64,000 bases of DNA from Girardinichthys multiradiatus (lineage: Eukaryota; Chordata; Actinopteri; Cyprinodontiformes; Goodeidae), in the NCBI RefSeq assembly GCF_021462225.1, contig NC_061800.1, forward strand, positions 1,240,001 through 1,304,000, written 5' to 3'. Position 1 is the stretch's first letter. Every line of letters begins with the position of its first letter. This document shows, one piece after another, positions 44,977 to 53,988 of the stretch. The translations under genes and the position numbers were made by a program. The notes beneath the pieces are model-generated. The model was not told where the DNA came from. It saw nothing but the letters and a program-made list of their open reading frames with translations, and searched no databases.

Positions 44977-46796
44977 CCCCCCACACCACCCCCACCTCCC
45001 CAACCTCAAGAGGGGCCTTGGCACCTCCAACCCCCACCAGCCCCCTACCCACGCCGAGGACGGCTCTTTCCATCCAGGAGAGGGACGTCAACAAACTCTT
45101 CAGGAGACAGAACCCCCGGAAAGCTGCTGGTCCGGATTCTGTCTCACCAACCAGCCTGAAGCACTGCGCTGATCAGCTGTCTCCAGTCTTCACAGACATT
45201 TTTAACACCTCACTGGAGACATGTCATGTGCCAGCCTGCTTCAAGTCCTCCACCATCGTCCCTGTTCCCAAGAAGCCAAGGACCACAGGGCTTAATGACT
45301 TCAGACCCGTCGCCCTGACCTCTGTGGTGATGAAGTCCTTTGAGCGCCTTGTGCTCTCACACCTAAAAGACATCACCGACCTCCTCCTGGACCCCCTGCA
45401 GTTTGCCTACAGAGCCAACAGGTCTGTAGATGATGCAGTCAACCTAGCCCTTCACTTCATCCTCCGGCACCTGGACTCCACAGGAACCTATGCCAGGATC
45501 CTGTTTGTGGATTTCAGCTCTGCCTTCAACACCATCGTCCCAGCTCTGCTCCAGGAGAAGCTCTCCCAGCTGAGTGTGCCCGACTCCACCTGCAGGTGGA
45601 TCACTGACTTCCTGTCTGACAGGAAGCAGCGCGTGAGGCTGGGGAAGCACGTCTCTGACTCCCTGACCATCAGCACCGGTTCCCCCCAAGGCTGTGTTCT
45701 CTCTCCTCTGCTCTTCTCCCTGTACACCAACAGCTGCACCTCCAGTCACCAGTCTGTCAAGCTTCTGAAGTTTGCGGACGACACCACCCTGATCGGACTC
45801 ATCTCTGATGGTGACGAGTCCGCGTACAGATGGGAAGTGGACCATCTGTTGGACTGGTGCAGCCAGAACAGCCTTGAGCTCAACGCTCTAAAGACAGTGG
45901 AGATGGTTGTGAACTTCAGGCAGAACCCAGCCCCACCTGCCCCCATCACCCTCTGTGACTCCACAATTGACACTGTGGAATCTTTCCGCTTCCTGGGAAC
46001 CATCATCTCCCAGGATCTCAAGTGGGAGCCAAACATCAGCTCCCTCATCAAGAAAGCCCAGCAGAGGATGTTCTTCCTGCGGCAGCTGAAGAAATTCAAC
46101 CTGCCAAAGACTATGATGGTGCACTTCTACACAGCCATCATTGAGTCCATCCTCACCTCCTCCATCACCATCTGGTACGCCGCTGCTACAGCCAAGGATA
46201 AGGGCAGGCTGCAGCGTGTCATTCGGTCTGCTGAGAAGGTGATTGGCTGCAGTCTACTGTCGCTCCAGGAACTGTACACCTCCAGGACCCTGAAGCGGGC
46301 AGGGAAGATTCTGGCTGATCCCTCCCACCCCGGTCACAGACTCTTTGAGACTCTCCCCTCTGGCAGGAGGCTGCGGTCCATCCGGACCAAAACCTCACGC
46401 CACAAGAACAGTTTTTTCCCATCTGCCACCAGCCTGGTTAACAAAGCCCGGAAACCACCCTGACATTCCTCCTTTCCCCCACACCCCCCCTTTTTTTTGC
46501 TGACAGGACACCTGTAACCTGTAACTCTATGCGTTACATTAACGCTCAGCTTGGACTCCTGCTTTACTTGCACAATGATCACCTGCACTGTTGTATTGCT
46601 CTTGCATCTTATACTGCTCTATATTTACTCTCACTCACTTAAAACTGTGCACTTATATTTATATTATATTGTAGATATGTTTGTACTGTTTAACTTGTAC
46701 TGTATTGCACCGACTACGCCAAAACAAATTCCTTGTATGTCCAAAAACGTACTTGGCAATAAAGCTTTTCTGATTCTGATTCTGATTCTGATTCTG
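44977..46796 (+). mobile_element. L2-type LINE insertion, 5'-truncated, in Tc1 copy 3
   Basis: Flanked by AGAAA on both sides (44972-44976, 46797-46801). The 3' end is AATAAAGC followed by four TTCTGA-type units, as in fish L2. It begins with a Pro-rich linker and lacks the endonuclease domain. Confidence 0.93.
45018..46463 (+). CDS. L2 reverse transcriptase polyprotein, C-terminal 481 codons
   Basis: The RT domain is open throughout, with motif A near LFVDFSSAFNTIVP, motif B near TGSPQGCVLSPLLF and the catalytic FADDTTLIG near 45770. The C-terminal part ends FFPSATSLVNKARKPP. RT copies the element's own RNA into DNA at a nicked target. The ATG used here lies in the Pro-rich linker and the normal N-terminal endonuclease is missing, so the insertion is probably not autonomous even though its RT is open. 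It shares its 3' part with the 29.0-29.6 kb copy almost perfectly, so it is a recently active family. Confidence 0.9.
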   Translation: MAPPTPTSPLPTPRTALSIQERDVNKLFRRQNPRKAAGPDSVSPTSLKHCADQLSPVFTDIFNTSLETCHVPACFKSSTIVPVPKKPRTTGLNDFRPVALTSVVMKSFERLVLSHLKDITDLLLDPLQFAYRANRSVDDAVNLALHFILRHLDSTGTYARILFVDFSSAFNTIVPALLQEKLSQLSVPDSTCRWITDFLSDRKQRVRLGKHVSDSLTISTGSPQGCVLSPLLFSLYTNSCTSSHQSVKLLKFADDTTLIGLISDGDESAYRWEVDHLLDWCSQNSLELNALKTVEMVVNFRQNPAPPAPITLCDSTIDTVESFRFLGTIISQDLKWEPNISSLIKKAQQRMFFLRQLKKFNLPKTMMVHFYTAIIESILTSSITIWYAAATAKDKGRLQRVIRSAEKVIGCSLLSLQELYTSRTLKRAGKILADPSHPGHRLFETLPSGRRLRSIRTKTSRHKNSFFPSATSLVNKARKPP

Positions 46797-48008
46797 AGAA
46801 AGAAATTTCTGAACAAATAGGCTGTTCCCAGAGTGCTGTATCAAGGCACCTCAGTGGGAAGTCTGTGGGAAGGAAAAAGTGTGGCAGAAAACGCTGCACA
46901 ACGAGAAGAGGTGACTGGACCCTGAGGAAGATTGTGGAGAAGGGCCGATTCCAGACCTTGGGGGACCTGCGGAAGCAGTGGACTGAGTCTGGAGTAGAAA
47001 CATCCAGAGCCACCGTGCACAGGCGTGTGCAGGAAATGGGCTACAGGTGCCACATTTCCCAGGTCAAGCCACTTTTGAAACAGAAACAGCGGCAGAAGCG
47101 CCTGACCTGGGCTACAGAGAAGCAGCACTGGACTGTTGCTCAGTGGTCCAAAGTACTTTTTTCGGATGAAAGCAAATTCTGCATGTCATTCGGAAATCAA
47201 GGTGCCAGAGTCTGGAGGAAGACTGGGGAGAAGGAAATGCCAAAATGCCAGAAGTCCAGTGTCAAGTGCCCACAGTCAGTGATGGTCTGGGGTGCCGTGT
47301 CAGCTGCTGGTGTTGGTCCACTGTGTTTTATCAAGGGCAGGGTCAATGCAGCTAGCTATCAGGAGATTTTGGAGCACTTCATGCTTCCATCTGCTGAAAA
47401 GCTTTATGGAGATGAAGATTTAATTTTTCAGCTCGACCTGGCACCTGCTCACAGTGCCAAAACCACTGGTAAATGGTTTACTGACCATAGTATCACTGTG
47501 CTCAATTGGCCTGCCAACTCTCCTGACCTGAACCCCATAGAGAATCTGTGGGATATTGTGAAGAGAACGTTGAGAGACTCAAGACCCAACACTCTGGATG
47601 AGCTAAAGGCCGCTATCGAAGCATCCTGGGCCTCCATAAGACCTCAGCAGTGCCACAGGCTGATTGCCTCCATGCCACGCCGCATTGAAGCAGTCATTTC
47701 TGCAAAAGGATTCCTGACCAAGTATTGAGTGCATAACTGTACATGATTATTTGAAGGTTGACGTTTTTTGTATTAAAAACACTTTTATTTTATTGGTCGG
47801 ATGAAATATGCCAATTTTGTGAGATAGGAATTTTGGGTTTTCATGAGCTGTATGCCACAATCATCCGTATTAAGACAATAAAAGACCTGAAATATTTCAG
47901 TTAGTGTGCAATGAATCTAAAATATATGAATGTTAAATTTTCCATCATTACATGATGGAAAATAATTGACTTTATCACAATATGCTAATATTTTGAGAAG
48001 GACCTGTA

Positions 48009-50171
48009 TATGAAGCGGAATAATTTTGAAAATAATGATCCAATCCTGCGTCCGTACATTACCGGAGCCCCATAAAACCTGGCAGATTACCGCCTGATTG
48101 ACTTACATAGTAATTTACAAAGCGATTTGGATCACGTCTCAGACTTAGCTGTGCCATGCTCTCTCTTGCCTGCTTGATGCAGTGTTGAAGGACCAGGGTA
48201 ATATGAATGATAACCAATCAGTCTTAGAGGTTATATATTGTCAAAATAAGGTGAGATCTTTCCATGTAATCCATGCAGCATTTAGTAACTGCTCACAGTT
48301 AACTCCATAAAAGTTACAATAAATATCATTATGTGTAATCCATGCAATCATTATTAAAACACAGTTGAAGCAGTGAGGAGTGAAACAAGCATGTTCTCAT
48401 ATTCTGGAGCTGAGAGACTGGAGAGGCCTGTGTGGAGCCATGTATTATCTGCCACATGTTATCTGTCTTATCTTTTGCAAAAATATAAACAAGTATATCC
48501 AAAGAAATGATGTATGATGATTTTATATTCTTTCACATGTATTGAATAAAATTAGTAGTCTTTGATTAACAAGTTAAAAGATGTATGATTGAAATGTGGT
48601 TAAGAACTGAGAATTAGAGGAAAAAACATTAAGGTTTGACATTCTCAATCAGCTATATATGAAAGAAATATAACATTAATCATCTGTAAAGAATGAATAA
48701 AAAGAATGAAGTGATGGTTTTGAAATTGTGTTTTAAATTGAAAGCTGAAAGCTGAAGAATGAAATGTGTAATGTGTAAAGTTTAAAACTGAGCAGATTAG
48801 GGAAACATTGGAGGATGAAAAGGAGTGACGAGAGCCAGCTGCATGCTGACAGCGACGGGAGGATGCGACTACAGACCAGCATGGCTATTATTAGCATCTC
48901 CAAGGCTGAGAAGCAGAATCAGTGGGTCACAATGACCATGACGAAAGTATTGAGCAATAATCAAGAAGCTGAGCCGAATAGGTTGCACAATAACTAAGAA
49001 GCCTAATAAGGGCCTGACCGGTGCAGGCATCAAGCGCTATAAAAACAATGATGAGAGCAGAAACGGGGTTGTTTCCTCGCAGAAGACCAGCGAACAAGAT
49101 CTGACGGAGAGACGAAGCTTGGATGGAAAAGGAACAGAGACACAGCCCCATTGATCGATTGCATTAAAGAGGATCAACCCGTGAGCCCAGAAAGGACTGT
49201 GCCTCAGAATTAAGAATCTGATTTAATCTAAAGCCTTTTTATCCAGACAACAGAAGTGAACTTGATCGGTGAACAGCTGATTGCTCTAAGTTTCAGGCTT
49301 CTGGAAGTCCTGAATCAACCTCATTTATGTCTCCGGGTTTCCTTCAACTCTTCAGCCACTGGAAACTACTGTTTTAGGATGTAACAACAAAGATTCTGTT
49401 TAACCATCAAAGCCTGGAGCATCAGTGCCTGCCACTTAAAGGAAGAAAACTGAAGATTAAGTCGTATTCCCTTCAGGAAACCACTCGTTGTTACCAGAAG
49501 AATTCTTCTCCATCAGGTGCATGGATGAGCCTCCGTCTTCAAAGCCTCTCCAAACCCACTAGTTTCAGCATCAGGGAAAGACAGGTTGATTTGATTGATT
49601 CATTTCTATTATTGAAATGATTTTGTGTTGCCAAATTTAAGCTGTTACTGACCCCTGCAAAAGCGTTACTAATTAAAGAAAGCATATAAAATTCTAGTTA
49701 AATCGTGGACATTCAATTATTTGAGTCACCGTATTGTTGGTTTTTCATTGGTGGTAAAAAGTCTTGTTACCTGGTTCTAAGATATTTTAGGAGGTTTTTA
49801 TAGGTTGCCTTAGCCAAGTTTGTTAAAACAGCGCCCTTGGGGCTCGTGCTGAGCTACTAAAATTAACCCAGCCCATATACCAAGAGCCAGTTGTAAATTA
49901 GGGAATGAGCAGCCGTGAACAAAAGTGACTGTCGAAGGTGTGGACGGCTGCGAGAGGCTACTCGGTCGCCCGGACCTCCAGTTGAAGAAGGGCGAGACTT
50001 TTGGATGAAGGCTGTCAGAGGCTAGGCGAGTCATTTCCCGACACCAGCTTAAACAGAACTTTCAGTAAAGGTTTAGGGAAGTCCGGACCCGTTGGATGAG
50101 AACTGGATTGAGCAATCCCTTTAGACATGGGGAAGTAGGAGGGAGGGGTTAGCTCATCGGGCAACGAAAGG
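48009..50171 (+). other. Region upstream of a tRNA-Lys primer site: probable LTR and leader of the macro-domain retroelement
   Basis: No gene is recognised. A TATA box (TATAAAAA, 49038-49045) lies about 1.1 kb before the primer site, and an ATTAAAG poly(A)-like signal is near 49163. These fit U3, R and U5 of a long LTR that ends just before 50172. The start of the LTR could not be placed because no second copy is present. The first 70 bp may be the tail of the ERV2 env. Confidence 0.5.
49038..49045 (+). promoter_or_regulatory. TATA box of the probable LTR
   Basis: CGCTATAAAAAC lies upstream of a poly(A)-like signal and the primer site. Confidence 0.45.
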
Positions 50172-50189
50172 TGGCGCCCGAACAGGGAC
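50172..50189 (+). promoter_or_regulatory. Primer-binding site, tRNA-Lys3 type
   Basis: TGGCGCCCGAACAGGGAC is the exact 18-nt complement of the 3' end of vertebrate tRNA-Lys(UUU), the same primer site as in lentiviruses (sequence from memory). It marks the start of the internal region of the element that follows. Confidence 0.88.
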
Positions 50190-50510
50190 CCTGACAGAGA
50201 TAAAGGGGCCCCAGAAGAAGGATGCTCAGCAGAGAGACGTGTCTGCCTGAGCACCCTGGACAGACAGCTTGAAAGGGAGTAAGGTTGTCTGTGACTGTTA
50301 AGGCCGTCAGTCACAACCCCCGCAGTAACTGCATAGAGTGCAGGTGAGGATAGGGCTTTATTGAGGGTAGAATGACCAAACCCAGACAGTAAAGCTAGTA
50401 GCCAAATAGTCTTAATCCATCCCTACTCGAAGGATCCTCGAGAGGCTTTGGAGACGGACAACTCGAGACGACAAAGATGTAGCGATGGACGAAGAGAGTG
50501 AAATGCAGGA

Positions 50511-51599
50511 ATGGACAGAGCTGAAGGACCACTCCCTTCAACAGAACAACCGACATCAACACATTTAGAGTTACACTGCATACCTACCGAGGTGCTGTTA
50601 GGTGGGGACGGATGTTCAACATGGGTTCCATCGGTAAAGAAAATGTTCTTCAGTTTCAACAAAGAGCAATCGAAAGAAGCACTAGAGAGTGAGCTAACAG
50701 ATCACCTCCAAAGAGATGACGTATTTTATTGTTCAGAGATAAAATATGGATATAGACTTGTCGTGGTGCCATGCCCCAAGGCAGTCCAGAAGAAGGAAGA
50801 AATTGGTCGATGGTGACATTGGTGGACAGGGTTTATTGAACTATGGGGACTGGGGAAACTGATGTCACTGTACAGTCCATCCGAGAAATGTGACCCGATC
50901 GTAAATATGGTTTCTAGTGAGTCTGGACTAAATGGGTACCTCACAAGCTCCAACACCAGAGCCACGGCAAGGTTAAAAGAGTATGAACCGAAGATCAGAA
51001 GGATGAGCCAGTTCAAAGAAAAGCTCCGAGCCATGCAAGATGATGACAAAGAGAGTTTGCTTGAGGAGTGTAGTGACTCTGGACCGAACGGGTACCCTAC
51101 AAACCCCGACATCAGATCCCCGGCAAGCTTAAAAGAATATGAAACGGATATCAGAAAGAAGAGCCAGTTCAAAGAAAGGCTCCGAACCATCCAAGACGGC
51201 GACAAAGTGAGTTTACTTGAGGAGTGTAGTGAGTCTGGTGGACCAGATCAAAGAAAAGACCACAGAGCTCCCTTAGAGATACCAGCTTATGATTTAACTG
51301 AAGAAACAGAGAGTGAAGAAGAGGGCATCGAGTCAGAACAAGAGCAAGACCAAAGAAAAGCTGAACCCAGCCAAGAATCAACTATTACCCCATTCATCAC
51401 AAAGTCGAAAGATGAGATACTTCAACAGATTGCTCTGGCCAGACAAGAACTGCAAGAGACTGCCAGGCGGAGAGCCCACTTATCAGCAGCCTTCGAGCGC
51501 CATAAGGGGAGCCTCCAACGTATGGCCAACACCTCAAGCCACAAGGAACATGACCCTACACAAAGTAAAGTAAGAGACCTTACCTTCCAGTATGAATGA
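50511..51599 (+). pseudogene. gag N-terminal region with tandem repeats
   Basis: One frame from the ATG at 50511, broken by a single TGA at 50814, runs to 51599 and after that stop continues open in the same frame to about 51800. The first 100 residues (SVKKMFFSFNKEQSKEALES, LVVVPCPKAVQKKEEIGRW) have no known family. From 50916 two copies of a 52-residue unit (start SESGLNGY / SDSGPNGY, end LLEEC) are in tandem with a third start at 51228. A strongly acidic/Gln-rich stretch and an alpha-helical segment rich in Arg/Gln/Glu (IALARQELQETARRRAHLSA) follow. It occupies the place of a matrix domain. It appears to be part of one long gag together with the next entries. Confidence 0.65.
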
Positions 51600-51682
51600 G
51601 AAACCAAAGAAAACAGTGCCAGTAACCAACCCAAAATGACAAGAAAGATGAATTTTGAAGGAAAAGAGCCAAGAAAGGTTAG

Positions 51683-52708
51683 TCAGAAGTCAGACAGAGT
51701 CATGATGTCCTGGAGCCGATGCCCACAGATGCAAGACGAATTTCCCTGCAAAACGGGACTCGACTCTACCAAGTTATCGGAGACCCCTGGGGCATAGAGG
51801 GAGACGGACTGTTAGTTTTCACAAATGATAACTTCAAGATCCATAATACCAAATTCAGAAAGAGGTTAAGAGCCCAGGCAGGGGGAGATTACAAACAAGA
51901 GGTTCGAGAGCTGAGGAAACAAGTGAGCCAGAACAAAGCAACCAAAGTGCATCTGACTAGTGGGGCCGACCTCGCTTATTATGCTGTAATCCACTCTCCC
52001 ATTGCCGCTTACAAAAAGGGTGAAGACTTGAAAGAGTACAGAGAGAAAATGTGGGTAGCCCTGAAAGAAGGACTGAATGCTGCCATCAACCACGGCCTCA
52101 GAAGGGTAACAATATGCCTAGACGGACTGAGATTGCATAACCTGCCATGGGAGTCGGCAGAAAAAGTAGCCATTGCAACAGCACACCATGTAGTCAAGAA
52201 TCTGCTGACAGATGCCTCACTGACCGAAATAGTCATCATCACTTCCCTTAGCCAGCATGAGAGTCGGAGGAAGATAGAGCTGGCATTAGTAGAAAGGATG
52301 GATGAGAAGAAGCCGAAAGATCCTCCTCAATTAGAGATTTCAAGAATCAAACAAGGCAGTGAAATCAAACCACACCCTGATGAAAAACGCTATCTGCATA
52401 AGAGTGAGACCAACCAAGCCCGCCTGGAGAAAAGACCAAAATCAGCAAAGAGGGACGCAGCTGCCCCTTCAACCTCCGTGCTGGCTGTGGAACATAGCCT
52501 AGCTAGTTGCAGCCCGGAAGATCTAGATGAAACAGAGCAGGTTCCAACAAAAGATTTAAAAGCAAAGAAGAAGATAAGACAAAGTCTAGCCCAAGAGGAG
52601 ATCCTGAGTCCATTTAAAATGGAGCCCTTGAACCCAGAAAGAGAAGATAGTCAGTGGCTCGGAAGAAGAAGAACCATCAGAACGGGAGACCTCTGGGGCA
52701 GAGAGTGA
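51683..52708 (+). pseudogene. Macro-domain-like segment of gag
   Basis: The frame is open from 51683, with ATG at 51719, to 52708. Residues about 15-185 after the ATG read as a macro domain in order: YQVIGDPWGIEGDGLLVFTN (strand, then the N-A-x-N loop position, here TNDN), GGDYKQEVRELRK (A-G-x-x-L-x-x-E helix position), KVHLTSGADLAYYAVIHSPI (T-x-G-x-x-L-x-x-x-V-I-H), LKEGLNAAINHGLRRVTICL, ESAEKVAIATAHHVVKNLL and LTEIVIITS. Macro domains bind ADP-ribose and some remove it from proteins; viral ones counter host ADP-ribosylation. Here the Gly-rich ligand loops are altered, so catalysis is unproven. The C-terminal third is a charged linker. The frame joins the next gag part by a shift near 52655. 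The assignment is by pattern, not by search. Confidence 0.72.
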
Positions 52709-53986
52709 TGACAGTGAAAGCCTTTTTTCAATCCCAGTGCAGCCGGCAACCCCTCACAAGCCACTCAAAGTAGGACAGAGAAAAGGGTAAAAGAAAGCAC
52801 TGGAAGTGTTTGACATCTACCGGGTCTAAGAAAGAATGGCCAGAAACCTGACATGGGGGCCGGTTCAAGTGAATGATGGCCGTCGAGCGTACATACCAGA
52901 AGCTGGACAGAGAGACTATCACATCCCGGCTGTATGGGCTGACCGCCTGGAAGACAAAGTCGAACTCAGGGTAAAAGCAACAGTTGGAGAATGGGCCAAC
53001 GTCCTAATGATGCCATCGTACCACACCTTAGCAACTTATCAGCCCCTGACCAGCAAGTTCAGATCTGCTTATGTTGGAGTTGTGCATGATGTGATGTTAA
53101 GAAGACTAAAGAAAGCCGCATACAAGTATGCACAAGAGATCGAGCGACAGGTTGATGAGTTGTCAGCCGAGGAAGAAGGGGAAGAACCTCCACTGCCGTC
53201 AGCACTGCTCTCCACAAGCAAGCCCACAGGGAAGTTGTCTGAACAACACACGGCATTCAGCCCTGAAGCTGATGTTTTTTGTGAGTACAAAAAGATCAAG
53301 ACCTTAGTTAGAGAGAAAATATCAGAAGAAAGCAATGAAGATTACATCAAATATGTGTGGCCGATAATTACCAATGCTACTGAAAGTGATGAAGCTAAAA
53401 CGTTGTGGCTGAGCCATGTAACAGCCCATCCCTTAGACAAGCAAGGAACAGCTCAAAGCCATTATAGGAGGTTGGTGTTGGAAGACATGGATGATGAAGA
53501 CTCCCAGATCAAAAGAGCTAGACTGCGCATGGATGGAGGTCAGCGCCTTGCACCGGTGTGGCATGTGCTTAAGCAAACAATCTCACCAGCTAGATACGTG
53601 AAAGCCCTCCGAGAAGTAACCAAAGGGAGGAGAGGAGAGATAGCTTTTGCTAAAATGCTGATGCAGGGTACACAGTTCCACAGATGGATCAAGCAGTGAT
53701 TTCTTATGATCTGGAGCAGCAGTTTTATGAAGAAAGAAGAACGAAAGAGGCAGGACAAGGGGCCAAACCAACAACTAAGGCCAGTGTGAAAGCTCCAGCC
53801 AACCCCCCTAACAGACCACTGCTCCAGAGAAGAGAAGAACCGCAAAGAAGATTTCACGGACCACCAGCATCACAAGGCCCACAAAAAAAAAACACCTTTC
53901 TCCCTAGAGAAGAGTACGACAAACTGTCCTCTGAAGAAAAGAAGGTCCTCTTCGAGTCCGAAGGGACCGGTGGGCCTGCCAAGTAA
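52656..53986 (+). pseudogene. gag capsid and nucleocapsid-like region
   Basis: An acidic linker (SEEEEPSEREPSG-like, about 52660-52710) leads, across two stops (52788, 52828), into the ATG-started frame 52836-53699. This frame contains a conserved-looking stretch GPVQVNDGRRAYIPEAGQRD, a long helical middle and a probable capsid end (AQSHYRRLVLEDM). Near 53690 the frame shifts to 53684-53986, a short basic, Pro/Gln/Arg-rich tail (RRFHGPPASQGPQKKN) that replaces the usual zinc knuckle; no CX2CX4HX4C is present. The terminal TAA overlaps the pol start. No retroviral family match is obvious, which supports an unusual lineage. Confidence 0.6.
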
Positions 53987-53988
53987 TG
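53984..53988 (+). promoter_or_regulatory. TAATG stop/start overlap between gag and pol
   Basis: The gag stop TAA shares its last A with the pol ATG (TAATG, followed by a second ATG at 53989). Pol is in another frame than gag. This layout suits termination-reinitiation or a separate message rather than a classical gag-pol frameshift. Confidence 0.6.

Larger units (their letters stand above)
44899..47728 (+). pseudogene. Tc1 transposase, copy 3, split by L2
   Basis: The N-terminal piece (44899-44976) starts MGKTADLTAVQKATIDTLKQ. The frame resumes at 46797 and the open part from the internal Met runs 46865-47728 (287 codons). It keeps LFSDESKF, QLDLAPAH and NPIENLW, so all three catalytic residues are present. 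Apart from the L2, I see no stop or frameshift, so it may have been intact until the L2 landed. Confidence 0.88.
35074..48006 (+). mobile_element. ERV2: provirus related to ERV1, with Tc1 and L2 insertions, no 3' LTR seen
   Basis: 5' LTR, primer site, leader, gag, protease, RT, RNase H, integrase remnant and env follow in order on the plus strand to 44568. There a Tc1 copy is inserted and the polypurine tract and 3' LTR are not found beyond it. It is clearly related to ERV1 but more decayed in LTR and gag. It keeps the capsid end and RNase H that ERV1 has lost. Confidence 0.85.
44571..48006 (+). mobile_element. Tc1/mariner transposon, copy 3, carrying an L2 insertion
   Basis: The two Tc1 ends (CAGGTCCTTCTCAAAATATT at 44571, inverted end at 48006) with TA at 44569-44570 and 48007-48008 bound 3436 bp. 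Removing the L2 insertion (1820 bp) and one AGAAA leaves about 1611 bp, the size of copies 1 and 2. The insertion lies in the ERV2 env tail. Confidence 0.93.

Noticed and set aside
44899..45159. Short frame starting with the Tc1 N-terminus and running into a Pro-rich tail
   Set aside because: It is an accidental fusion across the Tc1-L2 junction, not a gene.
45444..46588. Minus-strand frames opposite the L2 reverse transcriptase
   Set aside because: Antisense shadows of a well-supported RT frame with GC-rich codons.
48239..48252. 14-bp match TGTCAAAATAAGGT with 23753 as a shared LTR start
   Set aside because: A 14-base match is expected by chance in a 64-kb AT-rich window and similarity does not extend.
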